Of a stretch of DNA of 64,000 bases, positions 13,021 to 26,039 are shown in pieces (within the stretch, counting starts at the first letter, position 1; each line of letters begins with the position of its first letter). Both the position numbers and the translations under genes were made by a program. Origin of the DNA: Vitis vinifera (lineage: Eukaryota; Streptophyta; Magnoliopsida; Vitales; Vitaceae); the NCBI RefSeq assembly GCF_030704535.1, contig NC_081811.1, positions 4,195,001-4,259,000 of the forward strand, read 5' to 3'. Under the pieces are notes generated by a model that had not been told where the DNA came from, did no database searches, and saw only the letters and a list, made by a program, of their open reading frames with translations.

Positions 13021-16000
13021 GAAATGCACTCGCGCTTGTGCAGTAGTAGAAACTAGAAAGGTGATGACGCACAGGGCTGAAAATCAAGTTTCACCAGCAA
13101 TGATGGAGATTACTTGATGTAGTGACATGGAGGGAGCTACTTCCTATTTCCTAGGCCCGAATATGTCTTTGCCTTGATCCTTGTATAGAATACACCATCA
13201 ATGTTTTTAGCAAAAATATGATATTCCATATCATATAAGAGAAAAAATTTCTTGACTTATACGAGTTTCCTCCATTATATAGACACATTTTAAAGTTATG
13301 AAGATTCATTGCTTTCAGAATGAACGATGTTTACACTAGACATTGTGTTATAAAGCCATGAGGATTCATGAGTATAATGTGGAGGATATCTACATAATTG
13401 TTGGTAAAAGTACACATCACTGTGTTGGTGGCGGAGGTTACCAGGGTCAGTGCAATTTCCTAATGTACTCGCCTCCTCAATTAAGGATGATGCTTCCTTC
13501 TTGTGCCCTGCAAAAGATGTCCGAACAGGGGGTCTGAACACACCCTCCGATGCCTTTGTTAGTTTGACTCTAGCATATTGATATTGATATTGATATTATT
13601 AGGCTCATTTTCTTATGAATGCTTACCTCTCCTTTTTTCTGATTGGGTCGTCGGGGGCCTTTGATAGTGTCTAGATCCTTGTCACTTTGAAGGTGGGAAG
13701 ACTCTTTGACTTTTGTGGTTATGATGGTATTCAGAGGGTGATAGAACCATCATTATCTTGTAGGCGACTGACAAAGATTGCTAGGAGGATGATTTACTAT
13801 CACCCTTGTCTTTTTACTTTGCAAGCAGCGCAGGGCAGGTCGTGGTAGGTCACTTGAAAAGACCCAGGAAGGTCTTATTGATTATGCTTTTGGCGAAATG
13901 AGTAATAATTGTCATCGAAATGCGGTCAACAATCTTGTTTGGGACGCCAGCTACTGGGTCTGGACGAGACGTCCGAATAGGGGATGGCATGCCACGTGTC
14001 AATCCATGTGATCGTCCGGACAAAGGGTGGGACATGCCACGTGTCCAACGGAGGAGTGCCTTGTGAGGCCGCCATGTGTCCGCTTAGGGGTGGTCCCTAC
14101 ACACTGGATTGAAGTATAAAGTATGTGATAGAACTATAAAATGAAGAGATTAAAATATACCTATAATATGACACGATTGATAGTATTTTTGGGTTAATAC
14201 CTTTTCTGATACTACTACCAGAGCCTAGTTAGCACTATAACGGCATTTAAACAGTTTTCCCACTAGAAACGTGTCTTGTCTAGGATCCGTTCCTTGCGCG
14301 GTAGGGACTTCATTTATCTTTGCATGTGAACACCTAGAGTCACAAGACTCAAATCTATTCTAGAATCAATCCTAAAGTTTTGACTTATCCTAAATTAAAG
14401 CACTCTGCTGAGCATATTTTTCCTCCACCTCTTAGAAGCTTTTGGAAACCAAATCTTTATACTCTGCTTGGTACAAATGTTCCATGCCTCTTCATGCAAG
14501 GAACTGTAAAAGGCAAAAGTTACCTCTACCTTTGTAAATTCAATTGTACTTAGTGAAGGGGAGTGAAAAACCCCTTTTGGGGTGTACTCAGTAATGGATT
14601 GAAAAAACAGAATGGATTAGATTGAATAATAATGGCAATGCTGGCGTGGAGGTTTTGTTAAAATTGAAATAAATTGGTTGGGGATGCTTCTTGTGATTCA
14701 AACTTGGATCTCAATTGAAAAAAAAAAAAAAAAAAGACCCAACTACTGAAAAGTCATATGCTTTGTGATTTGCCTTTCTGCTGTTTTCATAAAACAAAAT
14801 AAATAAAATAGAAACTGTCAAAAACACTTTGTCATGTTTTTCCTGTTTTCTAGCCCAAACCCATTGTAGAGAAGAAAAAAGAGAGGAGGAGAGCACATGA
14901 TTCCATCACATGCTGTCACTGACATCATCATATCTGGCCACGACCTCTCCTCTTTCCAATGTTCCCAACATTCAGACATCACGTGCCATTTCCCCCATAA
15001 CCCCCCTCCAAATTACCCTCTTAGCCCTCATAACCCTACCTTTGAGCCTCCTTAAGTGGCCTCCATGTGAGGATAATATAATCATTCTACAAATGGACCC
15101 TCCAAATTGGGGCTACATGGACAGGCTTGAGACTTTAAACCTCAAGAAAAGAGCAATGCCCTAAAGTCTGACCACAAAATTAAAAAAAAGAAAAAAAAAG
15201 GATACCCTCATGAGGAATTGTGCAAACTCCCTTTCTTCAGCCACAAGAAAATGAAGAAAAAGGTTGAAAAAGACACAGAGAAATTTATATTATAGCCTTA
15301 TGACAGCAGCAATATGTAAATTATCTACTAAAAAAATACATCTGGCTTTTGCCATACTTCAACAGTCTATGCGTACAAAGGAATAGAGATGGAGATGTGA
15401 AGGCATGTCTTCCCACCTTTCCCCCACAAGTAGGGGTTCATATGATCATAAATCAAGTTCCAGCTATGACTATGCATTTTTTTGTAGTATATAATAAATA
15501 AGTAGCAGTGCAGCCATTTGCTTAGACCCTCTGTCTCAATCACACTCTGCAAGCTAAGCATGAAAATGAGCTGTTATCATTATAACATGGGGTGTTTTTT
15601 TTTTTTTCTTTTCAATTTAATAAAACTGTTCTAACCCAGAAAAAAAAGAAAAAAAAAGAAAATCATTACATAAGTCAAGCAAACCATTATTGATCACTTG
15701 CATTCAAATTTTTTTTCCTTATGTGGCCCAAAATTAGTGATTTTACGTGTTTATTGGAACAGCTCCACCAGTACCTTTCACTATTTGTTAGATGCCCAAT
15801 TGGAAAGAAGGGAAAAAAATAAGAAGAAAACTACAAAAAAAAATAATGGTCCCATTCATGGTATAAACCCAGATGGAAAAAGAGGGCAAAGACTAAAGGC
15901 TGTGACTCAAATCACTTGCAAGGAAAGGAAAGAAGAATAGTAGTTGTAAAGATATCCCCATTAATTGAGGGTCTGGGTGGGTAAAAAGAGGTAAACACCA

Positions 16001-17560
16001 TGATTTTGTCTATGCCATGATAAAATAAGAACAAACCAAATTGGCAAACCCTCTATTGACACTTGTCTCCACAAGGGGTTTCCCTTCGATTGCGGGTCAG
16101 CCCTATGAATACAACAAAATATTCAGATAAGTAAAGTCTTGTATTATATAAGCTATGGATGGAGTATAGTGTTTTGTGGTCATTAAATTTTGAAGGGACA
16201 CTTGTAAGATCTTCAAAGCTCTTCTTTCATTCCCCTCTTTGTTTTTTTGATGGGGGTGGGGGAATGGATTTCAATGGTACAACAAAAATAGTGAATTGTC
16301 ATCTGTCACTCCTGATTAATGATTATTGAAGGAAAGTATTATTATGTACTCCAAATTATCCCACAAATTCAGTGTGATGACTTAGATTTGAGTTGAAGCG
16401 ACTCTTTAAATGATTAAAAGATTTTTCAGAAGGGTAAAAAGAATGTCGCAATGTGTTCAATAGAGTCAAAATAAAGAGAGAAGTGTGAATGGGGTTTGAA
16501 GACTTTTATCATTTTTCTAATCTGTTGAATTTGTGGCAGTGATGAATGAAGAGACTCTGTGTAGCAGAGGGAAACGTTGTCTTTTATCTCAGACCCGTAT
16601 GATTGCTACTCATGCCCTCAAGCGTGCAAGATCACTACTCATCATGCACATGTAGGATACTGCATACCCACCTCTTTATATTATTATTATGAACTCTTAA
16701 CGAAGTGGCATAAAACAATGACACAGTGGCATAATGATTTTACCTTTCTACAGCTCACAGATTGCAGGCTTTTCTGATTCAAACAGAAAGCCTAAAAGCC
16801 TAAAACAGTAAAACCCCAACACCATTTCACATTTTTAAGCTTTGGGGGGTTGAAATTTTCATTGATTCCCAACAACCGCATCATAAAGAGGCCTTGAAAA
16901 ACCAATACAAAAACCCTACCACCCCCCTTCTTTATCTCTCTTTCCATTTTACTTCCTCCAATCCATTGTCTGGTAGAAAGGTGGAGTACTAAAGGCACTG
17001 CTCAAAGCAATAATTACAGAGTGGGGACAGTAAATTTTGTGAATTGACGTTTGCTTTTGTGTACCAAACCCCATCTCTGTTTTCTAGTATTGAGTGTTGA
17101 ATGGACCCTTTTCTCAGTATTATGAGCCAAAGCTGACGGGCTGACAGCTGATCCTTTTCTTCTTGGGGGATGGCTTAACAGTGATATTTCTTGTGATTTC
17201 CACCACTGGCAAGATGCCACTTGGTGATGATACCATGGGCTGGAAAGGGCTCTTAGTAAATGAAATCTAGTGGAATGTCAGTCATTGCAGGCCCATGGAT
17301 AAACAGAACAAGAAAAAATTTAATGGCGCTGGTGGGAAAATTTTTGGAAGAAAATGACTTCGTCTTTAATCTAGGAAAAATCCAACAAAGAGAAATATCC
17401 AATACTGGGAAAAAGAAGGGTGTATGTACAGTGGATAGGAAAAAGAAAGAAAGGGTGACAAAATTTTCCGGCATTCTGTAAATTTTCCTTTTGTACAAAT
17501 AGAAAATAAATTGGGTCCCGGTTCACTCCCCCCGCCGGTAAACTATGCTAGAGTTGGATT
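13021..17560. other. Intergenic region with a GC-richer repeat-like island
   Basis: No credible gene. A short GATATT repeat lies near 13,578-13,598. From about 13,640 to 14,100 the sequence is GC-richer and holds CATGCCACGTGTC twice (near 13,988 and 14,033), which looks like retroelement LTR or other transposon debris, but I cannot name the family. The remainder holds poly-A/T runs (14,718-14,736; 15,596-15,610; 15,640-15,662) and no conserved frame. The last 300 bp are probably 3' UTR of the minus-strand TPR gene. Confidence 0.5.
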
Positions 17561-17574
17561 TCACGGCCATTTTG

Positions 17575-19846
17575 TCAGCAGCTCAGTGCCTCGTACTTCA
17601 CCGGAATTTGACGATTGAACCCAGCTTGTGACAGTAGATTTCCAACTACAGCAAGGTCTCTGCAGAACACACCTTGAAAAACTGATGCAGTTGAAGTTTG
17701 CTGTTGGGGCGCCGCTGTGGCTTGGTTTTCGAGTTCTGATTCCTTCTTGGGTTGCTCTTGGGTCTGTTGGGCTTGTATTGCTGTCGCTTGTAGAGCTGCT
17801 GCTGCCTTTTTCCTTTGTTTCTCCGCTGCTTCTTCGTCCATGATTGTGGCCATTACGCTTGAATACCCCTTCTGCAGCAATCTGTAGAGCAACAAAGCAG
17901 ACATCTTGGCCCTGTCCTTGACTGAATCCAGATCACGATCATCCGAAAACTCGCACCGCTCCACAAAGTTTGTAGCTTTATCAGGCTTGTGCCTTAGACA
18001 AAGCAGCAAATGGGCTCTCTCCAATTCAGACCTCGAACACCCACGTCTCAGCCCAATCAAAGCGTAGTAATCAACGTTCCCAGTCTCCCCAGAAACAACC
18101 CTCTGTTTCAGCTCCTGAATTTTCGTGGACAATGCGCAAAGCTTTCCTGGAATCTCCCTATACTGCACATTGTGCCTCTTCCAAGCAGGCCCTGGAAGCT
18201 TTCGATCCCGCAAAATCGAATTGTACAGAAGCTTCAGGTGCTCCAGATCGTGAAGACAATCAGGTAAGCATCTGATCGATTCAAGAAGAGAAGCTCTGGT
18301 GCTGAGAGCCTGAATACAAGTCGGGTCCAGAGCCAAAGTTCGATTACAATCAGCTATAGACTCTGCAATTCGACCCGCCGATCGATAGGCGGTGGCTCGG
18401 TGCATGAAGCATTCGGAAAGGAACCCTTGTGGGGCGCCGCGGCGACCATCAAGGATCTTTGAGAAGTGGCGGATGGCCTCGGAGTAGAGGCCAGCGTCGA
18501 GGGCAGCCAGAGCGGCGGTCTTGCGGCGGAGGAGGAGCTTAATGTGGCTGAGAAGCTGTGTGATGCTCTCGAACTCTGTTCTGGGCGGCGTCGCTGGGGC
18601 GTTGTTGGTGGTTATGTCGTTGGTGATCGGAAAATTGGACAATGAGAAGCTGTCGTCCGACCAGCATATGCTCTCTCGCCGGAGCGCGGCCATGGCAAGG
18701 CGTTTTCCGGTCTGGAGAAGAACCATGGCGTCCTCCATTAGGCCAAGGTGGCAACAAGCTTGGCCAAGAACCAAGTACCTGGAATAGGAGAAGGACTGAG
18801 TCAATTCAATCGAATTGGATGATTCGACCCACTGAACTCGGGTCCGAGTCAACCACATCTACAGGACTAAATTACGAAAAGACCCTTCAACCTTCGAATA
18901 ATGATCCAAGTTAAATCAAAGTTTTGGGAAAAGCCCGCCTGGCGAGTAAATTGCTCCAAAAATCATCGTTTTTGGGAGTAGAATTTGATGCTTCCGCTTT
19001 TATTGATCGGAATTTTGGGGTCAAAACTGGCAAGTGGCCATTCCATTAAGACTGGCGGTGGCTTTGAAAGCAAAAACATGTTTTCATTTGAAAAATAAAA
19101 GAACCCAAAAATAGTTTTGGAAACAACCAGACATCAATGGAACAGAGATGACGAAAATTACCTCCATTGCCCTTCTTTTTCGCAGTTTTTACAGAGCCCA
19201 GCCATGACCTTCTTCTTCAGGTCCGAAACCGAAAAGCACTTGAAAGATGGGTCACGAATCGGTGAGTCGGAGGATGAGTTGTTGGAAGAGGACAGAAGCT
19301 TGACTCGCTCCCTGGAGAGCTGTTGAGACGAGTTGTCGGAGGAAGAATCATCGGACACCATTTTGAGACTGGGAATGTAGTCCTGAAGCATATCCGCGAC
19401 GTCCTTGAATCGCCGGAGATAGAGAAGAGACCGAGCTTTGAGCTCCAGAGCCACTTCGAAGCGCGGCGACAAACCCAGAGCCGCGTCCAGGAGATTGAGA
19501 GCTGTTGCGATCTCGCTCTGTTCTTGAGTCGCAATCAGGCATCGAGCGTCTTTCACATACTTGTCCACGATCTGAATAAATGCAACATTGGAACAGAACC
19601 CATTTACTCATCCACAAAACACACTGAAACCGAATCAAAACTATAAAAATATCTAGCACCCAGTACAGCATAAATCAAAGAGAAAAAAGGCCAAAAATCT
19701 TAAGCAAGAAAAACAAGGAAAACGATGAGAAAAGGAATGGGAATGGGGTGTGCATGGAGATGAAGATGAAATCAAGATGAGACCTTTTTGTTCCTGAGCC
19801 ACCAGTGCTTCTTTTCCCCACCGGCAACAGATGGAGAAGTAGCCAT
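17575..19846 (-). CDS. TPR protein with a C-terminal DnaJ-like domain
   Basis: Three coding exons on the minus strand: 19,784-19,846, 19,162-19,571 and 17,575-18,778, giving about 558 residues. The start MATSPSVAGGEKKHWW lies in a strong context (A at -3, G at +4). Helical TPR-type repeats occur at about residues 30-80 (LNLLDAALGLSPRFEVAL), 155-185 and 230-330 (AIRHFSKIL, SIADCNRTLALDPTCIQAL). Residues about 393-460 resemble a J domain (VDYYALIGLRRGCSRSEL), but the HPD tripeptide needed to stimulate Hsp70 reads HKPDK at 421-425 (17,989 on the plus strand). A Gln/Ala-rich stretch (about 475-525) precedes a short conserved-looking tail. It is probably a cytosolic or nuclear scaffold or co-chaperone relative; the family is recognised, but I cannot name a characterised orthologue with confidence. 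Confidence 0.87.
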
Positions 19847-19862
19847 AGTTTCAGCCCAAGGA

Positions 19863-19928
19863 TCAAGTAGCAAGCATCAACTACTCCTTCAAATTCATTG
19901 GCATTCGCATTCACATTTTGGAGTCCAT
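19863..19928 (-). promoter_or_regulatory. Three short upstream ORFs in the presumed 5' UTR of the TPR/J-like gene
   Basis: Just upstream of the main ATG (19,846) on the minus strand are three complete short frames: 19,928-19,911 (MDSKM), 19,910-19,881 (MRMPMNLKE) and 19,877-19,863 (MLAT). All end before the main start. They matter only if transcription starts upstream of about 19,930. The pyrimidine-rich CTCT tract and AAACCCTA-type box (about 19,930-20,000) suggest it does. Confidence 0.55.
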
Positions 19929-20009
19929 GGAAGGAGAGAGAATAGGAGCATTATAGAAGAGAGAAAAGAGGAATGGAGAGAGATTTAAACAAAAACCCTA
20001 GAAGAAATG

Positions 20010-23000
20010 CCAGCTTTGACCTCAGGGAAAGCTTTGATCCTTCAACTTCATCGCTGGCATCACCACATATTCTCTCTCACAATTCTCTCTCTTGTCTCAC
20101 AAGCTTCGTGGCCTGAGATTGGCCTACGGGGACTCTGACTCTACCCTCCAAATTAAAGGAAAAAAACAAGGGCCTCTCCTTTGACCGGGTCAGCCGGTTG
20201 TATGTGCCCTTAATACCGGCTGTTGACGGTCAGCCTTCACGGGTTCTCGGGTTTAACCACCGGAGAAAAGATAAGACAGCCAGCAAATTGCCCCAGACGA
20301 AAGTAAAGTCTCTGTAAGAAACCTTCCCTCTTATTTATTTCTCTTTTCCAATTCCACCCTTTTTGCCCTTTTTTTTTAAAAAAAATTATTTTTCAAAATA
20401 AAATAATATTTATTAAAGTTGTACTTAAAAAAAAACCTATTTTTAAAAAATATTTCTTAAAATAACCCATAAATGTCAACATAGGAGAGAGGGTAGAATG
20501 GCGATTCCAAGAAGATGAGGGATAATATAGTAAAATGAAAAATATATATATATAACTACGTGAATATATAAAAATGGAAATAGGAAAGTGACCTTCTCTC
20601 GTAAGGCACAAGAATCATGCTTTTTCTTTTCGCCTTTGCTTTTGATTTCACCCACATTGATTAATGAATGCACATGTATGTAGATAGATGGCCAGATGGG
20701 TTTGTCTTAAAGGCTCTCTAACTTCCCTATCCCCTCCCTCAGCCCCCAGGCCCCGCACCAACAAAGGGCCACATTCCCTTATTTTATCAGGACACCCACC
20801 CCCTACAATCCTGTGCCAAGTCACTAAATGCATCTAGCCTGTCTCCACGTGGCAGATGGAGGGGCTGGGTCCCACAATTTTTAGGGTGTCCAGATCAGCC
20901 AGAGTATTTGGACAGTGACCCTGTGTGCTGTTTTGGACCACTACATGTTAAGTGTGTACTATTATATGACCAATGATTTAGGTGCTGCCTTCTCCTCATC
21001 GTCTTCCCTTCCTTCCCCTCATTGCATGCCACCACATTTTCGGATTATCTTTCCATCTGCTCCACTCCTTTCCATTTCCTTTTCTTCTTTTTCCTAAGTG
21101 CTTATAATTATTATTTAATTAAAATATTTTTTTTTAATGCAAAATCAACTGGACTGCCCTGCTTCTACTGTGTTTTCTTATTGCTAAAAGCACATGCAAA
21201 AAGATTTGACCCATAATTTCAGTTCAACTATCATGGTATATTAAGGCCTATCTGAACAACTTCCTTAAAAGCAATTATTATCCGAAAAGACTATACCTTA
21301 TCCCATCTTTATACTATAATTACCCGAACATCCACGGCATTTAAATACAAGAGTTGACAAATGCGATCAACTTCTAATTTGTCAACAAAGCTCAATAAAA
21401 TTTTTATATGATTAATCTCGTTCAAAAAGCTTAATATAAAAGTCCTTAAAAAAACCCTATTTTGATTATATATCCCGGAACAAGTCGTTAATTATAAACT
21501 CAAAATATAATTATCTCTTAAGGTGCATCTCTTCAACTCTTGTCAAGAAAATAAAAGCGCTTTGTGTAAAATTGACATGAGTTAACCCACAATAACTTAG
21601 AGTTGACTCACAAAAATAATGAAGGAGAAGTATTAAAATGGGATAAAAGGCCCTACAAATACAAGTTTTGTTCTGGTGTCCAGTTCCAATAGGTTTGGGA
21701 CCATTGGACCCCATTTCCAGGTCAGTCTCTACAAGCCTGGGCTTCTTCCAGAAAACTGTACCTTCATCTCTTGTAACAGCAGGTAGAGGACCCTGGTCCC
21801 TGGGTATGGGGGGCCAATCCATGATCGAAAGGCAAACCCATTTGCTTGGTTGGGTTCGTCAATATATGAATCCTAATCCATGGTCTCCAGGGTCCCACTC
21901 GTTTATTTTTTGATAGCCTCTTGTGAACCACCTATTAATTGAATGCCCCTTTTTTCAAAAATTTTGTTTGAAAATAATGGTTGGGGGGCACCTATATTTT
22001 ATAGGGCAGGTGTCATCTGAAGCCTACAAGGCCAACTGGCCTCAAATTTCAGGGTGGGTGCCATGGCAGAGTCCTCATTGAAGGCACATTTTCAGAATAA
22101 AGGAATAGTATTTGATGTGGGAGTCTCTGTTCTTGTATGATGACACATGCTGTGTTTCACCCCCATCTTATAAATGTGACCATTTTTATTATTTTACATA
22201 AATGGACAGCAGAATTCAAAATCAATATGAGGTCCAGGACAGTGGCCTTTACTTGTAGGGCACCCCTTTGATGGAACTATAATTGGGGCTGTTTTGTTAT
22301 ACATTCTTTTGGATCTGCTTCTCTTTGTTGGCATTCCAAATTATTGACAATAATTATTCAGTTTGATATCCATAAGGAAGATAACACATTGATGAAACAG
22401 TTGTAACAACTAGGCTTTTTGAATTCTTTTTAATCTCACTCAACAGATGCCTTTTTAATACATAGCATCTGACTGCAAAAGTTCAAACAAGGCAAGCACA
22501 AGAAGGTAACTTTTTTTGTTTTTTTGTTTTTTTTTTTTAAAAAATTCAATGGTAGCAAGAAATTCCATAGGAAACAAATAGTAAAATAGCAAACAAGTAA
22601 TTCTTTCTCATATCTACAAAATCGTAAATGTTATAAGTTATTCCATTTCATGTGTAAATATTGTCCGTTTTAAATATAATGACTCTTATAATTTTAAAAC
22701 GTATTTATTTAGCATAACATCTTCAAATACTCCTTATCGGATGTAATAACCTTTATTGTACTGGAATCAATGATCAAGTCTCGTATCATTTACAATGACT
22801 TATTTCATTTTATATTAATATATATTCATGACTTTAAAATATGTCTATACAATTAAAAATAAGTTCAATATATTTATATAGAATGTCAAAATTTTCATTT
22901 TCAGTCCGATGTGAAGCTCTGCATTTAATATTTTTTATTTGAGATTTTTTTTTTAAAAAAATACAAATATATTTGTTGAAGGGAATAATTTAAATTAGAA

Positions 23001-26000
23001 AAAAAAAAAAAGAACTACATCATCCCCATAGTTGACAAACCATCTTTTATTCACATAATTGCACAAGCAGACTTTAATGACACTAATGTCTTACCTAAGG
23101 TTGTACAAATACAAATAACCTTAATAGTCAAACGATTCTATATTCTCCTTTATCTTGTCCCAATTCAGTGATGAGTAAATGGATGGATTATGATTTAATC
23201 CAACTTCCATAATTACACTTTTCGGGCTATTGCCCCCGCAATTTAATCAGACCAAAATTAAAAGCCTTAATCGTAATTATGCCAATGGGTTGGTGACAGG
23301 TTGGACGAAAGCAAAAAGGGGGGGTCATGTGCCCTACGGCTACAGGCCAGGGTGGCCAGTACTCATAACAAGATCCTTATTTAAAGGGAATTAACATGAT
23401 GGGGATCAGACTCAATAATTATAATGTCTAAAACAGAATTAAGAATGAGATTAATAGCAGACGCTCCCATTCTCTAGACATGTTTGTATGAGAGGAGGCA
23501 TTGCCCTAAAGATTCTCTTATCAAAAACCAAGTCAGATAAGGTTGTTTTCTTCAAATATAAGCTTGTTTGTGGGCTTAACACATGGATTATTATAATCTG
23601 GTCTAGGCCAATTTAATTATATTTCCAAGATCACTCCTTTTCTCAGTTTAAAGCCTCTGTCACTCTTCTGCGGCTCACGTGCCTAGTGGATGGAATTTCA
23701 CGTGGGGTACTCACCCATGTGCACCACACAAACTCAATTGCCCAACACTCCCCACCAATTTTTTTTTCTCCTAGTCTTATAATTCACCTAATTTAAGGTC
23801 ATGATTTTTCTAACCACTTGGAAAAATTTATTTAAAAATATAGTTTTAGGGATTAGTATGATTATAATTGAACTTTATAATGCAACATATTTGGGGTCTT
23901 GTCGTGTCATTATTAAATTTATACAAAAGTAAGGGTAAATTGTGAAAAAAAACTACAAATTTATTTTAAATATTTGATTAGTTTAGTTTTAAACATATTG
24001 TGAGGGTGAAAGCTTTATGAAATTTGAGAGATTTGTTTTTTTTTTTTTTCAAATAAATATATAAGTAATTATTTTGTTGGGTGGTTTAAGGTTTGTTTAA
24101 CAACTGCTTTTTAAAATGTTTTTTGTTTTTCAAAACAAAAAATTAGGAAATTAATTATTTTTTATTTTTGTTTTTAAGAATAGAAAACAGATGTTTTCAT
24201 ATCATATCTTTTAGTTATTTGATTTTTTTTAATGATTATTTTAAAAAATAATTATGTAAATATCTAAAATGATTTAAAATAAAATACTAGACATAAAAAT
24301 TATTTTTAAAATATTAAAATCAGGTTAATAATATTTTAAGTTTTCAAACAAAACAAAAATTTAGAGCACAATTTTCAAAAATTGTTTACAAAAATAATTA
24401 TCAAGCAAAGAGGGTTTGGTTTAGAATATTTTTCTTTGAGTTTTCATATATTGATTATGTGTTTTTTTCTTCAACAAATTTTGAAAGTTCAGTGGAACAC
24501 ATTTACCATGCAATCATATTTAGTATTATTTACCAAACCTCTTTTTTTTCCCTTTTTCTGACCAAGAAGGAAAGGCATTCCTTGAAAGCTCATATGGAAT
24601 GGACTCAGTCAAGCCATGTTTTAAGCCTGGTACACTTTTATCTCGACACTCTCAGAGAATCAACAGTTGGCCTGTTTGGGGTATGGGATACATGAAGTGA
24701 CCAATTTTGTATAAATCAAAATAATATTATGTGGTTTTAATGCTTTAGGATAAAGTTTGGGAGGTTGAAAAAAACCCTATCGTCAGTTTATTGTTTAGAA
24801 TCAGAAAAATCCAATTCTCCATCTTTGTCATAGAAAATGTAGGAAAAAAATTAATATCATTCAATAAATATATGAATAGTAAGACTACCACATAAAGAAT
24901 AAGATTAAAGTACAGAATAATAGATATAAGATTATAAAACTTAAATGTCGATATGATGCGATCTTATTATTAGTTCAATTTTTCGATATTGTAACTTAGC
25001 CTCAAAATTTTGACAAATTTTGATAATTAGACTTATCATATAGTCATGATTTATGATTGATTTGGAGATTATATGTAATGGGTTTTGTTGGACCTCACAA
25101 GTCACAACTAAAAAGAACTTCTAACCCAAACAGTGAATTGGGCAAAGTGTTGAAGATTAAAAAGGTGCAGATTTTTAAATGTTATTTTATTAACCAACTT
25201 TATTTTTTTAGAGATTAGTGTGATTGAAGGGAATTTATTCTCCAATGCCACCGCAGAACTTGATTTAAAGCTACAAGAGATGAAAAGGGTAAGCAGGAAA
25301 AAGGTGATATAATAATTGGGAAGATGTGGAAAAAGAGAGGTACATTGGATAGAGTTTAGGGGGAGCCATGGGACACCAGAGAGGTCCTAGTTGTTGGAAT
25401 CTTCTTGAGCCCCATCCCCCACCACCCCTGAGGCAGCCTTTTTAAAGCTTCTCCTTTTCAAGACTCTCTGTTTCTCTCTGGTTCATGCATTCCTTTTCTC
25501 TTTAATGCATGGCTAGCAAGAAAAAGGAAACAATTTTCTGCCAACTGTTTTGGCCAGAAGTTAATGCTTGGAGATAGAAAAAAAATTAAGTTTTTCAAAG
25601 ATGAGTTAAGGGGTGTTTGCCTTTTTGGTGGCATAGTACCATCCAAACAAGTGGATTTGGACCACGTTGAAGCATGGAAACGGGGGATATGAAGGTATGA
25701 ATGCAACAGTATTCTCACTTAGAAGCGCGCAGCAAATTACAATAAAAGGTGTAAATGCCAGAATCCTCGATTTCTCTCTCTAATAACCGAATGAGCTGGG
25801 CCTCAAAACCCCATTAAATGCCTAGTTTGAAGTTTGAACAACCAGCCACACATGTTCCGTCTTCACAGCATTCTTTCAGCTTGTGGGCTGTTCTAAAATG
25901 TTCCCATTCCATCATTATTAGGGACTACTCACTCATTATTTATGTGTTAAGTAGATGAAGCACTTGAATATGCTTTAGGCTTGAGGGTGGTAGACCTATA

Positions 26001-26030
26001 GCTTTGGTGATGGTCTTTCATCAAACAAGA
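20010..26030. other. Six-kilobase gene-free spacer
   Basis: No frame here shows recognised protein similarity. 20,380-20,480 and 22,520-22,560 are A/T tracts. 20,680-20,900 and 23,640-23,760 are less AT-rich and carry ACGT-core boxes (CCACGTGG near 20,844; CACGTG near 23,676), which fits promoter or enhancer sequence but is not specific. A MITE lies at 24,090-24,411. 25,380-25,500 has a pyrimidine-rich, leader-like stretch with no following frame. Part of 25,720-26,030 may be 3' UTR of the minus-strand xylosidase gene. Confidence 0.5.
24090..24411. mobile_element. MITE, possibly hAT-like (family A)
   Basis: The left end reads GTTTGTTTAACAACTGCTTT and the right end, complemented, CTTTGCTTGATAATTATTTT, so the termini are imperfect inverted repeats around an AT-rich core with no coding frame. 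The 59,112-59,357 sequence has matching ends and similar internal words, so both appear to be one family. Class assignment to hAT rests on general appearance only; no clear target duplication was found. Confidence 0.5.
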
Positions 26031-26039
26031 GAAAAACAA

